From positions 2,227,501 to 2,291,500 of the forward strand of contig NZ_CP146609.1 of assembly GCF_037094465.1 (NCBI RefSeq): a stretch of 64,000 nt of DNA, written 5' to 3'. Numbering within the stretch: position 1 is the stretch's first letter; the number at the start of each line of letters is the position of its first letter. The DNA comes from Pseudodesulfovibrio sp. 5S69. GTDB lineage: Bacteria; Desulfobacterota; Desulfovibrionia; Desulfovibrionales; Desulfovibrionaceae. A program made the position numbers and the translations under genes. Of the stretch, positions 1-9,026 are shown in pieces. The notes beneath the pieces are model-generated. The model was given only the letters and a program-made list of their open reading frames with translations, was not told where the DNA came from and did no database searches.

Positions 1-1268
<1,268 letters not shown>

Positions 1269-1336
1269 AACAATTACAGGAATTCTCTCTTCCCCTATTT
1301 ACTAATATATTCCGAACTCCGGTTCGCCAAAATTTT

Positions 1337-1451
1337 CTTGGTGGCCAAGGAGGAGGGGGTACACCCGGTCCCATTCCGAACCCGGTAGTTAAGCCCTCCA
1401 TCGCCGATGATACTGCATGGTAGCGTGTGGGAAAGTAGGTCGCCGCCAAGG
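1337..1451 (+). rRNA. rrf: 5S ribosomal RNA
   Basis: A 115-base stretch starting CTTGGTGGCC and ending GGTCGCCGCCAAG, with the closing stem formed by its two ends and the conserved internal CCCATTCCGAACCCGG. It follows the 23S gene and is closed by a strong terminator. End coordinates are estimated from the closing stem. Confidence 0.95.
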
Positions 1452-1459
1452 AATATTTC

Positions 1460-1494
1460 AAAAAAGCCCTCAGTCATTCACTGAGGGCTTTTTT
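1460..1494 (+). terminator. rRNA operon terminator
   Basis: Perfect hairpin AAAAAAGCCCTCAG / CTGAGGGCTTTTTT with a 7-base loop and a T-run, directly after 5S rRNA. Confidence 0.93.
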
Positions 1495-1541
1495 GCGTTG
1501 TGGAGTGGGTTGCCGGGAGAGGGGTGGCTGCACGTTCGCAT

Positions 1542-1886
1542 TCAGTTGCTTTTGGTCTCGAAGTATTTGGGGCCGCGCATTTCCAGATCGCGTACGCATT
1601 CTTCCCTGACGGAAGAGTCGGGTTCGAGGAGCACGTAAGTGCTATTCCAGATGAAGCTCCTGACGGCTTTCTGTTCCGCTTCCGCAGTCAGGGCCGAAGA
1701 CATGTTCTCACCTTGCGCGATGAGCAGAGGAGTTGCCTGCCAGCCCCCCATGTGGCCTCGAAGATGGGTATACGCGAGGATGAAAACGCCTGCCGATTCC
1801 GGCAATCCCTCGCTTTTGGGGTAAAGGGTGAAGAGATATTCCGAGCCTGATGCTCCGGTGAAGGTCCATTCGTCTCGCCTGATCAT
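1542..1886 (-). CDS. Small conserved hypothetical protein
   Basis: 114-residue protein starting MIRRDEWTFTGASGSEYLF. I do not recognise a named family, but the acidic/aromatic N-terminus and the segment ending LPESAGVFILAYTH look like a folded cytosolic domain. ATG at 1886 is chosen over an upstream in-frame ATG (1991) because AGAAAGG lies just before it and the extra 35 residues look unconserved. It is convergent with the rRNA operon and divergent from the TetR gene. Function unknown. Confidence 0.6.
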   Translation of the reverse strand: MIRRDEWTFTGASGSEYLFTLYPKSEGLPESAGVFILAYTHLRGHMGGWQATPLLIAQGENMSSALTAEAEQKAVRSFIWNSTYVLLEPDSSVREECVRDLEMRGPKYFETKSN

Positions 1887-2036
1887 GATGGAGTGCCTTT
1901 CTCTTTGGTAATAGTCGAATAGTCGCCAAGCGGTGTTTGAAGGAAGGACTTGATGCTTTTCAAGCCGTGCAAGTCTGGTCAATTTGAACATGTTTCTTGG
2001 TCAAGGCCAAGTGTGGCGTATTGGTGAGAAATATCC

Positions 2037-2065
2037 TTGCGGGGCATGGATGTGTTTGCGATACT
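2037..2065 (+). promoter_or_regulatory. Candidate sigma70 promoter for the TetR gene
   Basis: TTGCGG, 17-base spacer, GATACT, about 37 bases before the start codon. Read by eye only. Confidence 0.4.
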
Positions 2066-2101
2066 GGTTTTAGCCGGATTATTTTAGCTTAAGGAGGGGT
2101 T

Positions 2102-2737
2102 ATGGCGATTTTGAAAGCCGTTCCCAAGGTCATACCCATCCGGAACAAGGAAATTACCAAGCAGAAGTTGGTCCGGGCCGTGGGCAAGGTGCTCGCCGAG
2201 GTCGGATTTCAACGGCTTGGCGTCAATATGGTAGCCCGCGAAGCCGGTGTGGATAAGAAATTGATCTACCGGTATTATCAGGGACTGGAAGGACTTGTGG
2301 CCGAATACGGCCGGACCGTGGAGTTCTGGCCCACGGCCGAGGAATTGCTCGGCGAGGACGTGGATCGCATCCGGGGTATGGCCCCGCATGAACTCATGTC
2401 CCAGTTTTTCAGACGCTACCTGCGGGCCATCCTGCGCAGGCCGCAGACCCTGGAGATCCTGGCCTGGGAAGGGGTCGTGCGCAACGACTTAACCCGGTCG
2501 CTGGAGGAGGTCCGGGTCAAGACCGCCCTGGAATTCTTCGAGTTGATGCAGGCCGACCCGCCCGAGGAAGTGGACCTGACCGCGTTGGTCATGATCCTGG
2601 CCTCGGCGGTCAATTTCCTGGCCGTCCGCTCCCGCATGCACCGCAGTCTGGGCGGGGTGGACCTCCAGTCCGAAGCCGGGTGGAAGCGGATCGACGACAC
2701 CCTGGATCTGATGTTGGCACGGACGCTCACGCAATGA
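2102..2737 (+). CDS. TetR/AcrR-family transcriptional regulator
   Basis: 211 residues. The N-terminal helix-turn-helix covers about residues 18-65 (AEVGFQRLGVNMVAREAGV then DKKLIYRYYQ), the classic TetR DNA-binding signature. The C-terminal part is an all-helical ligand-binding and dimer domain with no predictable ligand. AAGGAGGGG lies 1-2 bases closer than usual before the ATG. It stands alone with its own terminator and no adjacent efflux gene, so its target cannot be read from context. Typical family length. Confidence 0.88.
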   Translation: MAILKAVPKVIPIRNKEITKQKLVRAVGKVLAEVGFQRLGVNMVAREAGVDKKLIYRYYQGLEGLVAEYGRTVEFWPTAEELLGEDVDRIRGMAPHELMSQFFRRYLRAILRRPQTLEILAWEGVVRNDLTRSLEEVRVKTALEFFELMQADPPEEVDLTALVMILASAVNFLAVRSRMHRSLGGVDLQSEAGWKRIDDTLDLMLARTLTQ

Positions 2738-2769
2738 AAAAGGCCCGGGAATCAATCCCGGGCCTTTTC
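2736..2769 (+). terminator. Terminator after the TetR gene
   Basis: AAAAAGGCCCGGGA, short loop, TCCCGGGCCTTTT. Nearly symmetric, so it may also serve the convergent mucR-like gene. Confidence 0.9.
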
Positions 2770-2779
2770 GATTTCGCGC

Positions 2780-3172
2780 TTACGCCTTCTTGCCGCGTTT
2801 GGTCCAGAGTTTCATCTCCTTCATCTTCTTGCGGCGTTCCCGTTGCAGGGACTTGCAGACCAGGGGGAGTTTCTTTTTGTATCCATATTGCTCCCGGTAT
2901 TCTTCCGGAGTCATGCCGTGCGTGGACAGATGCTTCTTGGTCAGCACCTTGAAGGATTTGCCGCAGGCACAGCAGAGGATTGACTTTTCACGGATGGCTT
3001 TCTGAGGGTCGACGGCGGCGGGGATACCGCTCTCGACCACGTCCCCCTCGGCAATGGCTTTGATGCCGGCGGCCAGTTTCTGCACCATGGAGGTAATTTC
3101 TTCCTCGGTCATGGTTCGTACGCTTGCCTGGGCTTTCACGATCTCCAATGCCTCTTGCAAGTAATCTTCCAT
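2780..3172 (-). CDS. MucR/Ros-family transcriptional regulator
   Basis: 130 residues. The C-terminal half carries the Ros/MucR zinc-finger pattern: CCACGKSFKVL, then KKHLSTHGMTPEEYREQYG, followed by a basic tail (KRGKKA). Family members bind DNA through this single Cys2His2-like finger and often silence or autoregulate. The upstream half is acidic and helical, probably for oligomerisation. ATG at 3172 is preferred to one at 3235 because AAGGAG sits 7 bases before it. Targets unknown. Confidence 0.88.
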   Translation of the reverse strand: MEDYLQEALEIVKAQASVRTMTEEEITSMVQKLAAGIKAIAEGDVVESGIPAAVDPQKAIREKSILCCACGKSFKVLTKKHLSTHGMTPEEYREQYGYKKKLPLVCKSLQRERRKKMKEMKLWTKRGKKA

Positions 3173-3266
3173 AGGAATCTCCTTGTTACTCGGACTGTCG
3201 GGAATACAGTGCTGAAGCAACTGTATCGTGTCCAAAGTTATAATGCTAAAGTTACACCGCAGCTAC

Positions 3267-3297
3267 ATCCTATTCAACATACGGAGTCGTGTGTCAA
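3267..3297 (-). promoter_or_regulatory. Possible promoter of the MucR-like gene
   Basis: Minus-strand TTGACA followed after 19 bases by TAGGAT; the spacer is long, so this is weak. The surrounding 296-base gap (3173-3468) holds no gene I can support. Confidence 0.3.
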
Positions 3298-3468
3298 GAA
3301 AATTACACATTAGTGAACCAAAGAATAGCGTGTCTAGGAGATCGGGGGTGGTTATGAAAGGGATTCGGCCTTGGATGCGACCCGGCCTTGATTCCTCTTG
3401 CAGGGTGAAGTATATGCATGATCATTCAGGCGGTTGCCACGAGTAAAGCACAATCAATGGAGATTAAA

Positions 3469-3774
3469 ATGGGTTCTGATGGAAATAAAATCCATAAATT
3501 GGAGGCTGTTCCGGCGGATAAAGTGAACAATGACGCAAACGGTCAGCAAGCGGGCCCCGCAGCGGCCGCCAACGCCACCAGCCGGGATATGAGCAAGGTT
3601 GCGGTCATTGTCTCCCTGCTCGTGGTCGTTCTGCTGGTCATCTTCTTTTTCGGCATGAACAGGAATATCGCCGGACTCACCGAAGAGGTGAAGAGCCTGG
3701 GGGCGCTGCGCCAAGACGTTTCCCAGCTTGACGGGCGTATGGTCAAGATGGAGGAGGGCTTCCGCTCCAGATGA
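3469..3774 (+). CDS. Membrane-anchored small protein, N-terminal part (tail in another frame)
   Basis: 101 residues: a polar, alanine-rich N-terminus, one transmembrane helix near residues 43-63 (VAVIVSLLVVVLLVIFFFG), then a short coiled coil (LTEEVKSLGALRQDVSQLDG). ATG 3469 is chosen because GGAG sits 6 bases upstream. The reading frame ends at TGA 3772-3774, overlapping the ATG of the next frame. Beyond that point the -1 frame continues in the same style, so the pair may be one gene broken by a single-base deletion, a coupled pair, or a frameshift product. Confidence 0.65.
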   Translation: MGSDGNKIHKLEAVPADKVNNDANGQQAGPAAAANATSRDMSKVAVIVSLLVVVLLVIFFFGMNRNIAGLTEEVKSLGALRQDVSQLDGRMVKMEEGFRSR

Positions 3775-3920
3775 AGCGGCTGCTCGCGTTGGACATGGTC
3801 AACGAGATGGCCATGAAGTCTGCCTACCTCGGCAACACCCTTGAAGATCAGGCGTTGCGCGACAAGATGCAGAACATTTTGCAGTCCCTCAAGGAAGTTC
3901 GTAGCGAGCTTGAGAAGTAG
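3771..3920 (+). CDS. Small helical protein, probable C-terminal part of the preceding gene
   Basis: 49 residues beginning MKRLLALDMVNEMAMKSAYL and ending in a charged helix (LKEVRSELEK). ATGA overlap with the upstream stop and GGAGGAGGG 12 bases before it allow translational coupling. Read upstream in its own frame it joins naturally to the coiled coil of the upstream gene, so a single ancestral protein is likely. Function unknown; an intrinsic terminator follows 30 bases later. Confidence 0.6.
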   Translation: MKRLLALDMVNEMAMKSAYLGNTLEDQALRDKMQNILQSLKEVRSELEK

Positions 3921-3950
3921 CGGTTCGCCGCATATTCGGTCCAGCCAGAG

Positions 3951-3981
3951 GTGCGGCGCAGTGTGCGCCGCACTTTTTTTT
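3951..3981 (+). terminator. Intrinsic terminator
   Basis: GTGCGGCGC / GCGCCGCAC stem with a 4-base loop and eight T's, after the split membrane protein gene. Confidence 0.93.
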
Positions 3982-4026
3982 GTTCACTATATTGATCAGT
4001 GCTGTTCGACATTGTTCAAAAATTGG

Positions 4027-4055
4027 TTGACATAGCATGATTTCATTCATAATGT
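4027..4055 (+). promoter_or_regulatory. Strong sigma70-type promoter for the MerR-like gene
   Basis: Consensus TTGACA, 17-base spacer, TAATGT, about 38 bases before the GTG start. Two TGTTCAA motifs flank or overlap it (about 4015-4021 and 4053-4059), possible operator half-sites. Confidence 0.7.
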
Positions 4056-4092
4056 TCAATTAAATGATTAATGATCAACAGGGGCTGGCGGG

Positions 4093-5001
4093 GTGAGTAA
4101 AAAATTTATCAGTTTGCGCGAAGTGGGGAGGCGGTTGGATATTCCGCCTTCTACTGTTGTGTATTACAAGGATAAATTTGAACGATTCATCCCCTCCGAG
4201 GGCGGCGAGGGACGCCGGACCCGGTATCCCGTCGAGGTCTTGGAAATCTTCAGGAGGATTCGAAAGATGTTCAACGACAATTGGTCAACTGAACAAATTG
4301 AACAAGAATTAGCGTTGAAATTCGGATTGTTAATGAATGATCAACAGCGTGATCAAGGGTTTGAACAGCCAATCTCTTCCAGCGCCATGCAGGATCTGGC
4401 AGGGGTCCTGTCGCGGATGTCCGACGCGCTGGACAACCAGTCCCTGTTTCGCAGCGAGATCCGTTCCCTGCGGGATGAAGTGGCCGCGCTGCGCGCAGAG
4501 CGCGAGGCCGAGTCGGCCCGGCTTGAAGCCGAGTCGGTCAGGCAGGAGGAGACCGTCCGCGCGCTGCGGGACGAACTCGCCTCGCTCAAGCGCAGGCTGT
4601 CGGCCGGGGATGGGGGCGGCTCCGGCATCGACTTCCCGCCCGCCGAGTTTCTGGCCAGCCCGCTGGTCATCGCGTCCGGCGGCGAGTTTCTCGGCGTGCA
4701 GGGCAAGGGCAAGCATTTTTCCCTCAAGGATTTTGTCCAGCTCATTGAGCGCAAGGAGTCGGCCGCCGTGGCGGTGGAGACCTCCTGGAAGCGGCAGAAC
4801 GGCCATTGGGTGCTCGTGGTGCGCACCGAGGACGCCGATGGCGGTCGTGAACAGAACATTGTCCTGGTGGCCAAGAAGACGGTCACGCCCAGCCGGAATA
4901 CGGTCACGGAGATCATCCGCCTCAACATCGACGGCAATGACGCGCCCGATGCGCTTCTGCTCACTCTGTTCCGTCAATTGAAGACTGTTTTCAACGGGTA
5001 A
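4093..5001 (+). CDS. MerR-type HTH regulator with coiled coil and unknown C-terminal domain
   Basis: 302 residues. Residues 5-75 form a MerR-like winged HTH (SLREVGRRLDIPPSTVVYYK, then VEVLEIFRRIRKMFNDNW). A long coiled coil rich in Arg/Glu/Ala follows at about 115-170, then a C-terminal domain of about 120 residues (from FPPAEFLASPLVIAS) that I do not recognise. No metal-binding Cys pattern is present, so it is not a classic metal sensor. GTG start; weak purine-rich leader. Its own consensus promoter precedes it. It may autoregulate. Confidence 0.75.
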   Translation: MSKKFISLREVGRRLDIPPSTVVYYKDKFERFIPSEGGEGRRTRYPVEVLEIFRRIRKMFNDNWSTEQIEQELALKFGLLMNDQQRDQGFEQPISSSAMQDLAGVLSRMSDALDNQSLFRSEIRSLRDEVAALRAEREAESARLEAESVRQEETVRALRDELASLKRRLSAGDGGGSGIDFPPAEFLASPLVIASGGEFLGVQGKGKHFSLKDFVQLIERKESAAVAVETSWKRQNGHWVLVVRTEDADGGREQNIVLVAKKTVTPSRNTVTEIIRLNIDGNDAPDALLLTLFRQLKTVFNG

Positions 5002-5038
5002 CGGCCATAATTGTTTTAACCTTCTTCTAGAAAAACTC

Positions 5039-5067
5039 TTGATTGATTCGGCCGTTTCCTTTATATA
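5039..5067 (+). promoter_or_regulatory. Candidate sigma70 promoter
   Basis: TTGATT, 17-base spacer, TATATA, 59 bases before the start codon of the following gene. Confidence 0.6.
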
Positions 5068-5126
5068 GCTACTGCCAAATATACTATCAGGTACTAAGTT
5101 TCGCCGGTTCATTTGGAGGAGACGGT

Positions 5127-5555
5127 ATGCCCCAGGTCGCTGCAAGAATTACCCATGATCAGGAAAAGTGGCTCAAGGACTATTTCAAGACCAAGAGTGC
5201 CGGAGCCGAGTTCATCCTGCCCTGGGCCGTTGACGTCTTTTTCAAATCCATCCGCAACGTGTCGAGCGATTTTTCCGTTGCCGAACTCAAGACCATCCTC
5301 GAATCCCACAAGGAAGTGAAGCTGCTTCCCAACCAGTCCAAGCAGGCGTACCTGCTGCTTCGGGTGGAAGAGGCGTGCGACGAGCACAGCGTGCATATCC
5401 AGCATGGCGCGAGCAAGAGCAACCTCGAAGTGAAACTGCGTCGCCTGACAGACCTCCAGGCCACCGCCCTGATGATCTGGGCCACGGCCTACTGGGTCAG
5501 CAAGGCCTGGAACGGCGTCTCCGTCGAAGATTACGTCAAGTTGTCCTGCGGTTGA
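5127..5555 (+). CDS. Conserved hypothetical protein
   Basis: 142 residues starting MPQVAARITHDQEKWLKDYF. The N-terminus (a helix with Lys/Asp, then AGAEFILPWAVDVFFKSI) resembles a DNA-binding or ribbon-helix-like fold, but I cannot name a family. GGAGGAGA lies 6 bases before the ATG, and a good promoter precedes it, so the gene is monocistronic. Length and composition look normal for the genome. Function unknown. Confidence 0.7.
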   Translation: MPQVAARITHDQEKWLKDYFKTKSAGAEFILPWAVDVFFKSIRNVSSDFSVAELKTILESHKEVKLLPNQSKQAYLLLRVEEACDEHSVHIQHGASKSNLEVKLRRLTDLQATALMIWATAYWVSKAWNGVSVEDYVKLSCG

Positions 5556-5620
5556 TAGGCGGCCGTGCGGCCGTCCCCGTTTTTTCTGCTGCGATTGTCG
5601 GATGCAGGTGTTGTCACCCT

Positions 5621-5658
5621 CCGGCGATCGTTGTTTTTTTGCCGGTGATCGTTTTTTT
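5621..5658 (+). repeat. Short direct repeat before thiD
   Basis: CCGGCGATCGTTG plus seven T's is followed directly by CCGGTGATCG plus seven T's. The two units are imperfect tandem copies about 20 bases apart. Each has a palindromic or near-palindromic centre; no TPP-riboswitch pattern was seen. Confidence 0.55.
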
Positions 5659-5673
5659 ATTGGAGGTTGAACA

Positions 5674-7053
5674 ATGGACAGACTGCCTTGCGTCCTGACC
5701 ATCGCCGGGTCCGATTCCGGCGGCGGAGCGGGCATCCAGGCCGATCTCAAGACCATCACCATGCTCGGCGGATACGGTGCCAGCGTGATCACCGCCCTGA
5801 CCGCCCAAAACACCGCCGCCGTGACCGGCATCCACGCCCCGTCGGCCAAGTTCGTGGCCCTGCAGCTCAAAACCGTGCTCGACGACATAGCGGTGGACGC
5901 GGCCAAGACCGGCATGCTCTTTTCCGCACCGATCATTGAGGCCGTAGCCGCCTTGCTGAAGAAGAAAACCTTTCCGCTGGTGGTCGACCCGGTCTGCGTG
6001 GCCACATCCGGCGGCAAGCTGCTGCAGGACGACGCGGTGGAGGCCGTGGTCGACCGGATGTTCCCCCTGGCCGACCTGTTGACCCCGAACATACCCGAGG
6101 CCGAGTTGTTCACCGGCATGGAGATCAAGAGTCGGGAGGACATCCTCCTGGCCGGGAAGCTGCTCCTCAAGATGGGGCCCAAAGCGGTGCTCATCAAGGG
6201 GGGGCACGCCGACTCCCTGGCCGTGACCGACTGGTTCATGAAGCCCGGAGCGGACCCGATCCCGTTCATGCAGCGGCGAGTCGACACGGACTGCACCCAC
6301 GGCACGGGCTGCACCCTGTCCTCGGCCATCGCCACCGGACTGGCCAAGGGGTTGGACCTGGGCGCGGCCATCCTGCGCGGCCAGGAGTATCTGAACATGG
6401 CCCTGCGCGCCGGGTACCGGCTCGGGGAAGGGGGCGGACCGCCCAACCATCTCGCGCCGTGGATCAAGGAGCGGGCCAGGGCCGACGTGCTGGCCTCGGT
6501 GGACGACCTGGGCCGGCGGCTGGCCGCCAGGCCGGGACTGAGGGACATGCTGCCGGGCGGCCGGGCCAACGTGGCCGTGGCCGTGCCCTTCGCCGACTGC
6601 CTCCAGGACGTGGCCGGGTTTTCGGGCGGGTTCATCACCACGGTCCGGGGCCGGGTGGATGTGGTCGGATACCCCGAGTTCGGGGCTTCGGTGCGCGCGG
6701 CATCCCTGCTGCTGTCCGCCCGGCGTGTGCGCCCCGAGATACATTGCGCCATGACCTTGAGCGGCGGCGGGGCACTGCTCGGGGCGCTCAAGGCCCTGGA
6801 TATGGGAACGGCCTGGATGGATTGGGACGGGCGGCCGGACTACGTCAACGGCGCGAGCGGCGCCTTCGAGGAGTGGGGCGGCCTGGATGCTCTCAAGGCG
6901 CTCCCGGACGCGGAAAGGGTCCGCGTCCTGGGCGATCCCGGCGGACTGGGCCGGGAATCCGTTGTGTACCTGATGGCCACGGACATGGCCGAATTGCTCG
7001 TCTTCCTGCGCGGGATCGCCGACGAATTGACGGAAAACCCCGGAGAAGTGTAG
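5674..7053 (+). CDS. thiD: Hydroxymethylpyrimidine/phosphomethylpyrimidine kinase fused to a ThiN-like domain
   Basis: 459 residues, against about 265 for plain ThiD. Residues 1-265 are a complete ThiD kinase: substrate-binding IAGSDSGGGAGIQADLKT at the start and the active-site motif HGTGCTLSSA with the catalytic Cys213. It phosphorylates HMP and HMP-P for thiamine. Residues about 280-450 match a ThiN-type thiamine-phosphate synthase domain (FSGGFITTVRGRVDVVGYPE, then a GGGALLGALKALDMGTAWMD region), which would couple the pyrimidine and thiazole halves. GGAGG precedes the ATG. No TPP riboswitch is recognisable upstream. No other thi gene is adjacent. Confidence 0.9.
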   Translation: MDRLPCVLTIAGSDSGGGAGIQADLKTITMLGGYGASVITALTAQNTAAVTGIHAPSAKFVALQLKTVLDDIAVDAAKTGMLFSAPIIEAVAALLKKKTFPLVVDPVCVATSGGKLLQDDAVEAVVDRMFPLADLLTPNIPEAELFTGMEIKSREDILLAGKLLLKMGPKAVLIKGGHADSLAVTDWFMKPGADPIPFMQRRVDTDCTHGTGCTLSSAIATGLAKGLDLGAAILRGQEYLNMALRAGYRLGEGGGPPNHLAPWIKERARADVLASVDDLGRRLAARPGLRDMLPGGRANVAVAVPFADCLQDVAGFSGGFITTVRGRVDVVGYPEFGASVRAASLLLSARRVRPEIHCAMTLSGGGALLGALKALDMGTAWMDWDGRPDYVNGASGAFEEWGGLDALKALPDAERVRVLGDPGGLGRESVVYLMATDMAELLVFLRGIADELTENPGEV

Positions 7054-7081
7054 ATTTCCGCCTTCGCGAGGCCCCTATAGG

Positions 7082-7110
7082 TTGACATATGCGCGAGAGC
7101 TTGCTTAAAC
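7082..7110 (+). promoter_or_regulatory. Promoter of tRNA-Leu
   Basis: Consensus TTGACA, 17-base spacer, TTAAAC, about 15 bases before the mature tRNA 5' end. Confidence 0.65.
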
Positions 7111-7124
7111 AGCACGTTCTTTTT

Positions 7125-7209
7125 GCGGGCGTGGCGGAATTGGTAAACGCGCCAGATTTAGGATCTGGTACCTCACGGTTTGGGGGTTCGAGTCCCTCCG
7201 CCCGCACCA
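7125..7209 (+). tRNA. tRNA-Leu (anticodon UAG)
   Basis: 85 bases including an encoded CCA. Acceptor stem GCGGGCG pairs with CGCCCGC; anticodon arm CCAGA-TTTAGGA-TCTGG gives anticodon TAG at 7159-7161 (reads CUN leucine codons). A longer variable arm and a GGGTTCGAGTCCC T-arm fit leucine tRNA. The tig start codon lies 51 bases downstream. Confidence 0.97.
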
Positions 7210-7260
7210 CAAAATGCCATATTTACGCGCCTGCCCAGGCGTTTGAGGAGGATACGTCTC

Positions 7261-8757
7261 ATGGAATACAATGTTGAAGAACTCTCCCCGGTGAAACGCA
7301 AGATCACCGTTGAGGTCCCCGCAGAAGAGGTCAATGCGGCTCTCTCCGCCACCATCGCCCTGTATCGCATGCAGGCCGACGTCAAGGGCTTCCGCAAGGG
7401 CAAGGTGCCGTCCTCGATCATCGAGTCCAAGTTTCACAAGCAGGTCTACGGCGAAGCGACCACCGACCTGATCAACTACCAGATCAACGAGATCATGAGC
7501 GGCCTGTCCATGCAGCCCATGTCCCGCATCGACGTGGACGCCGAGGAACTGGTCCGTGACGAGGACTTCAAGTACGCCATCGAGTTCGAGGTCGCGCCCA
7601 AGCTCGACCTGCCCGAGTACAAGGGGCTGAAGATCGAGGAAGTGGACGTCACCGTGACCGACGACGAGATCGCCGAGGTCGAGGGACGCATCCTCGAAAA
7701 CAATGCCGAGGTCAAGGTCATCGAGGATGTCCGCCCGCCCAAGGACGGCGAGGTCGCCTCCGTGAGCTTCGGCGCCTACCGCGACGGCCAGATCGTCGAG
7801 GGCATCCAGGCCGAGAACTTCGACCTGGTCCTGGGCCAGAACCAGGCCCTGCCCGAGTTCGAGGCCATGATCAAGACCCTGACCTCCGGCGAATCCGGCG
7901 AGACCGACATCACCTTCCCGGCCGACTTCATCAACGAGAATCTGGCCGGCCAGACCGTGACCATGAAGGCCAAGCTGCACGCGGTCAAGGAGCGCATCAA
8001 GCCCGAGATGACCGACACCGTGGCCCAGAAGGCCGGGTTCAAGGACGTCGAGACCATGCGTACCGGCATCCGCGAGTCCTACGCCTCCCAGCGCAAGCAG
8101 ATGAACAAGTCTGCGGCCCAGAATGAGCTGCTGAATTCCATCATCGGCAGCATCGAGGATTTCCCGCTGCCTCCGGCCATGGTCGAGGATCGCATCGACC
8201 GCCTGCTCAAGGATCTGGAGTACCGTCTGGATCGCCAGGGCAAGGGCTTCCAGTCCCTGGGCAAGACCCCCGAGGAACTGCGCGAGGGCTTCCGCGCCGA
8301 GGCCGAGGCCTCGGTCAAGTCCGAGATCTTCCTGCTGGCCGTGGCCGCCGAGGAAGGGCTGGAGATCTCTCCCGAGGAGATCGAGGCCACCCTGTCCCAG
8401 TTGGCCATGCAGTCCCGCCAGCCCTTGCACGAGCTGAAGAAGTACTATGAGGACAACAACCTCATCGTGCCTCTCAAGGACCGTCTGCTGTGCGACAAGG
8501 CCTCCGAGTTGATCTATGACGCCGCCGAGGTCAAGCTGATCGCGTCGCCCACCGCGGGCGAGGCCGCCAAGAAGGCCCCGGCCGAGAAAGCCGAGGCCGC
8601 CGGCGAGGCGAAGTCCGGCGGAATCCAGTTCCAGGACAAGGCCGAGGCCGTCGAGTGGGCCGTGGCCAACCTGGGCATCAAGGAGTCCACGGCCAAGGGC
8701 TACTCCCTGGCCAAGCTCCAGGAGCGCGCCGACAAGTACGAGGTCGAACAGGCCTAG
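7261..8757 (+). CDS. tig: Trigger factor (ribosome-associated chaperone/PPIase), C-terminally extended
   Basis: 498 residues; the family usually has about 430. The ribosome-binding signature GFRKGK is at residues 43-48, a PPIase-type (FKBP) segment at about 155-245, and the helical chaperone arms run to about 428. From about 430 an Ala/Lys/Glu linker leads to a compact segment (FQDKAEAVEWAVANLGI, then GYSLAKLQERADKYE) not part of standard trigger factor. ATG 7261 follows GAGGAGGAT. It opens the tig-clpP-clpX-lon quality-control cluster. Confidence 0.96.
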   Translation: MEYNVEELSPVKRKITVEVPAEEVNAALSATIALYRMQADVKGFRKGKVPSSIIESKFHKQVYGEATTDLINYQINEIMSGLSMQPMSRIDVDAEELVRDEDFKYAIEFEVAPKLDLPEYKGLKIEEVDVTVTDDEIAEVEGRILENNAEVKVIEDVRPPKDGEVASVSFGAYRDGQIVEGIQAENFDLVLGQNQALPEFEAMIKTLTSGESGETDITFPADFINENLAGQTVTMKAKLHAVKERIKPEMTDTVAQKAGFKDVETMRTGIRESYASQRKQMNKSAAQNELLNSIIGSIEDFPLPPAMVEDRIDRLLKDLEYRLDRQGKGFQSLGKTPEELREGFRAEAEASVKSEIFLLAVAAEEGLEISPEEIEATLSQLAMQSRQPLHELKKYYEDNNLIVPLKDRLLCDKASELIYDAAEVKLIASPTAGEAAKKAPAEKAEAAGEAKSGGIQFQDKAEAVEWAVANLGIKESTAKGYSLAKLQERADKYEVEQA

Positions 8758-8781
8758 TTCTCAGCATCGTTTCAAGACAAG

Positions 8782-8816
8782 CGGCGGTCCGGGAGCTTCC
8801 GGGCCGCCGTTTTTTT
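8782..8816 (+). terminator. Terminator after tig
   Basis: CGGCGGTCCGG / CCGGGCCGCCG stem followed by seven T's; separates tig from clpP. Confidence 0.92.
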
Positions 8817-8880
8817 GCGGCCGCACTTGACCTTGCCTCCGGGATGCCTATTTGGTTCCGGTAGCGGGGTAAGTTTCCCC

Positions 8881-8909
8881 TTGTCCTTACAGGGGAAATA
8901 TCTCATACT
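8881..8909 (+). promoter_or_regulatory. Candidate promoter of clpP
   Basis: TTGTCC, 17-base spacer, CATACT, about 118 bases before clpP. CCCCTTGT...ACAGGGG around the -35 element forms an inverted repeat. A clear sigma32 heat-shock signature was not found. Confidence 0.45.
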
Positions 8910-9026
8910 GAATGACGTAAAACTGAGTGGATACGGGCGCTGTTCGCCCGATCAAGGGTGCATGAGGGCTCACGTTTTCCCTCCGGACATCCGATAAACC
9001 GCCCAAGAGCCTTCAAGGAGACATAC

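Noticed and set aside
5556..5673. TPP riboswitch before thiD
   Set aside because: CUGAGA and the usual pairing regions are not present.
8841..8930. Sigma32 heat-shock promoter before clpP
   Set aside because: CCCCTTGT resembles a part of the motif but the paired -10 element is missing; a sigma70-like match is as good.
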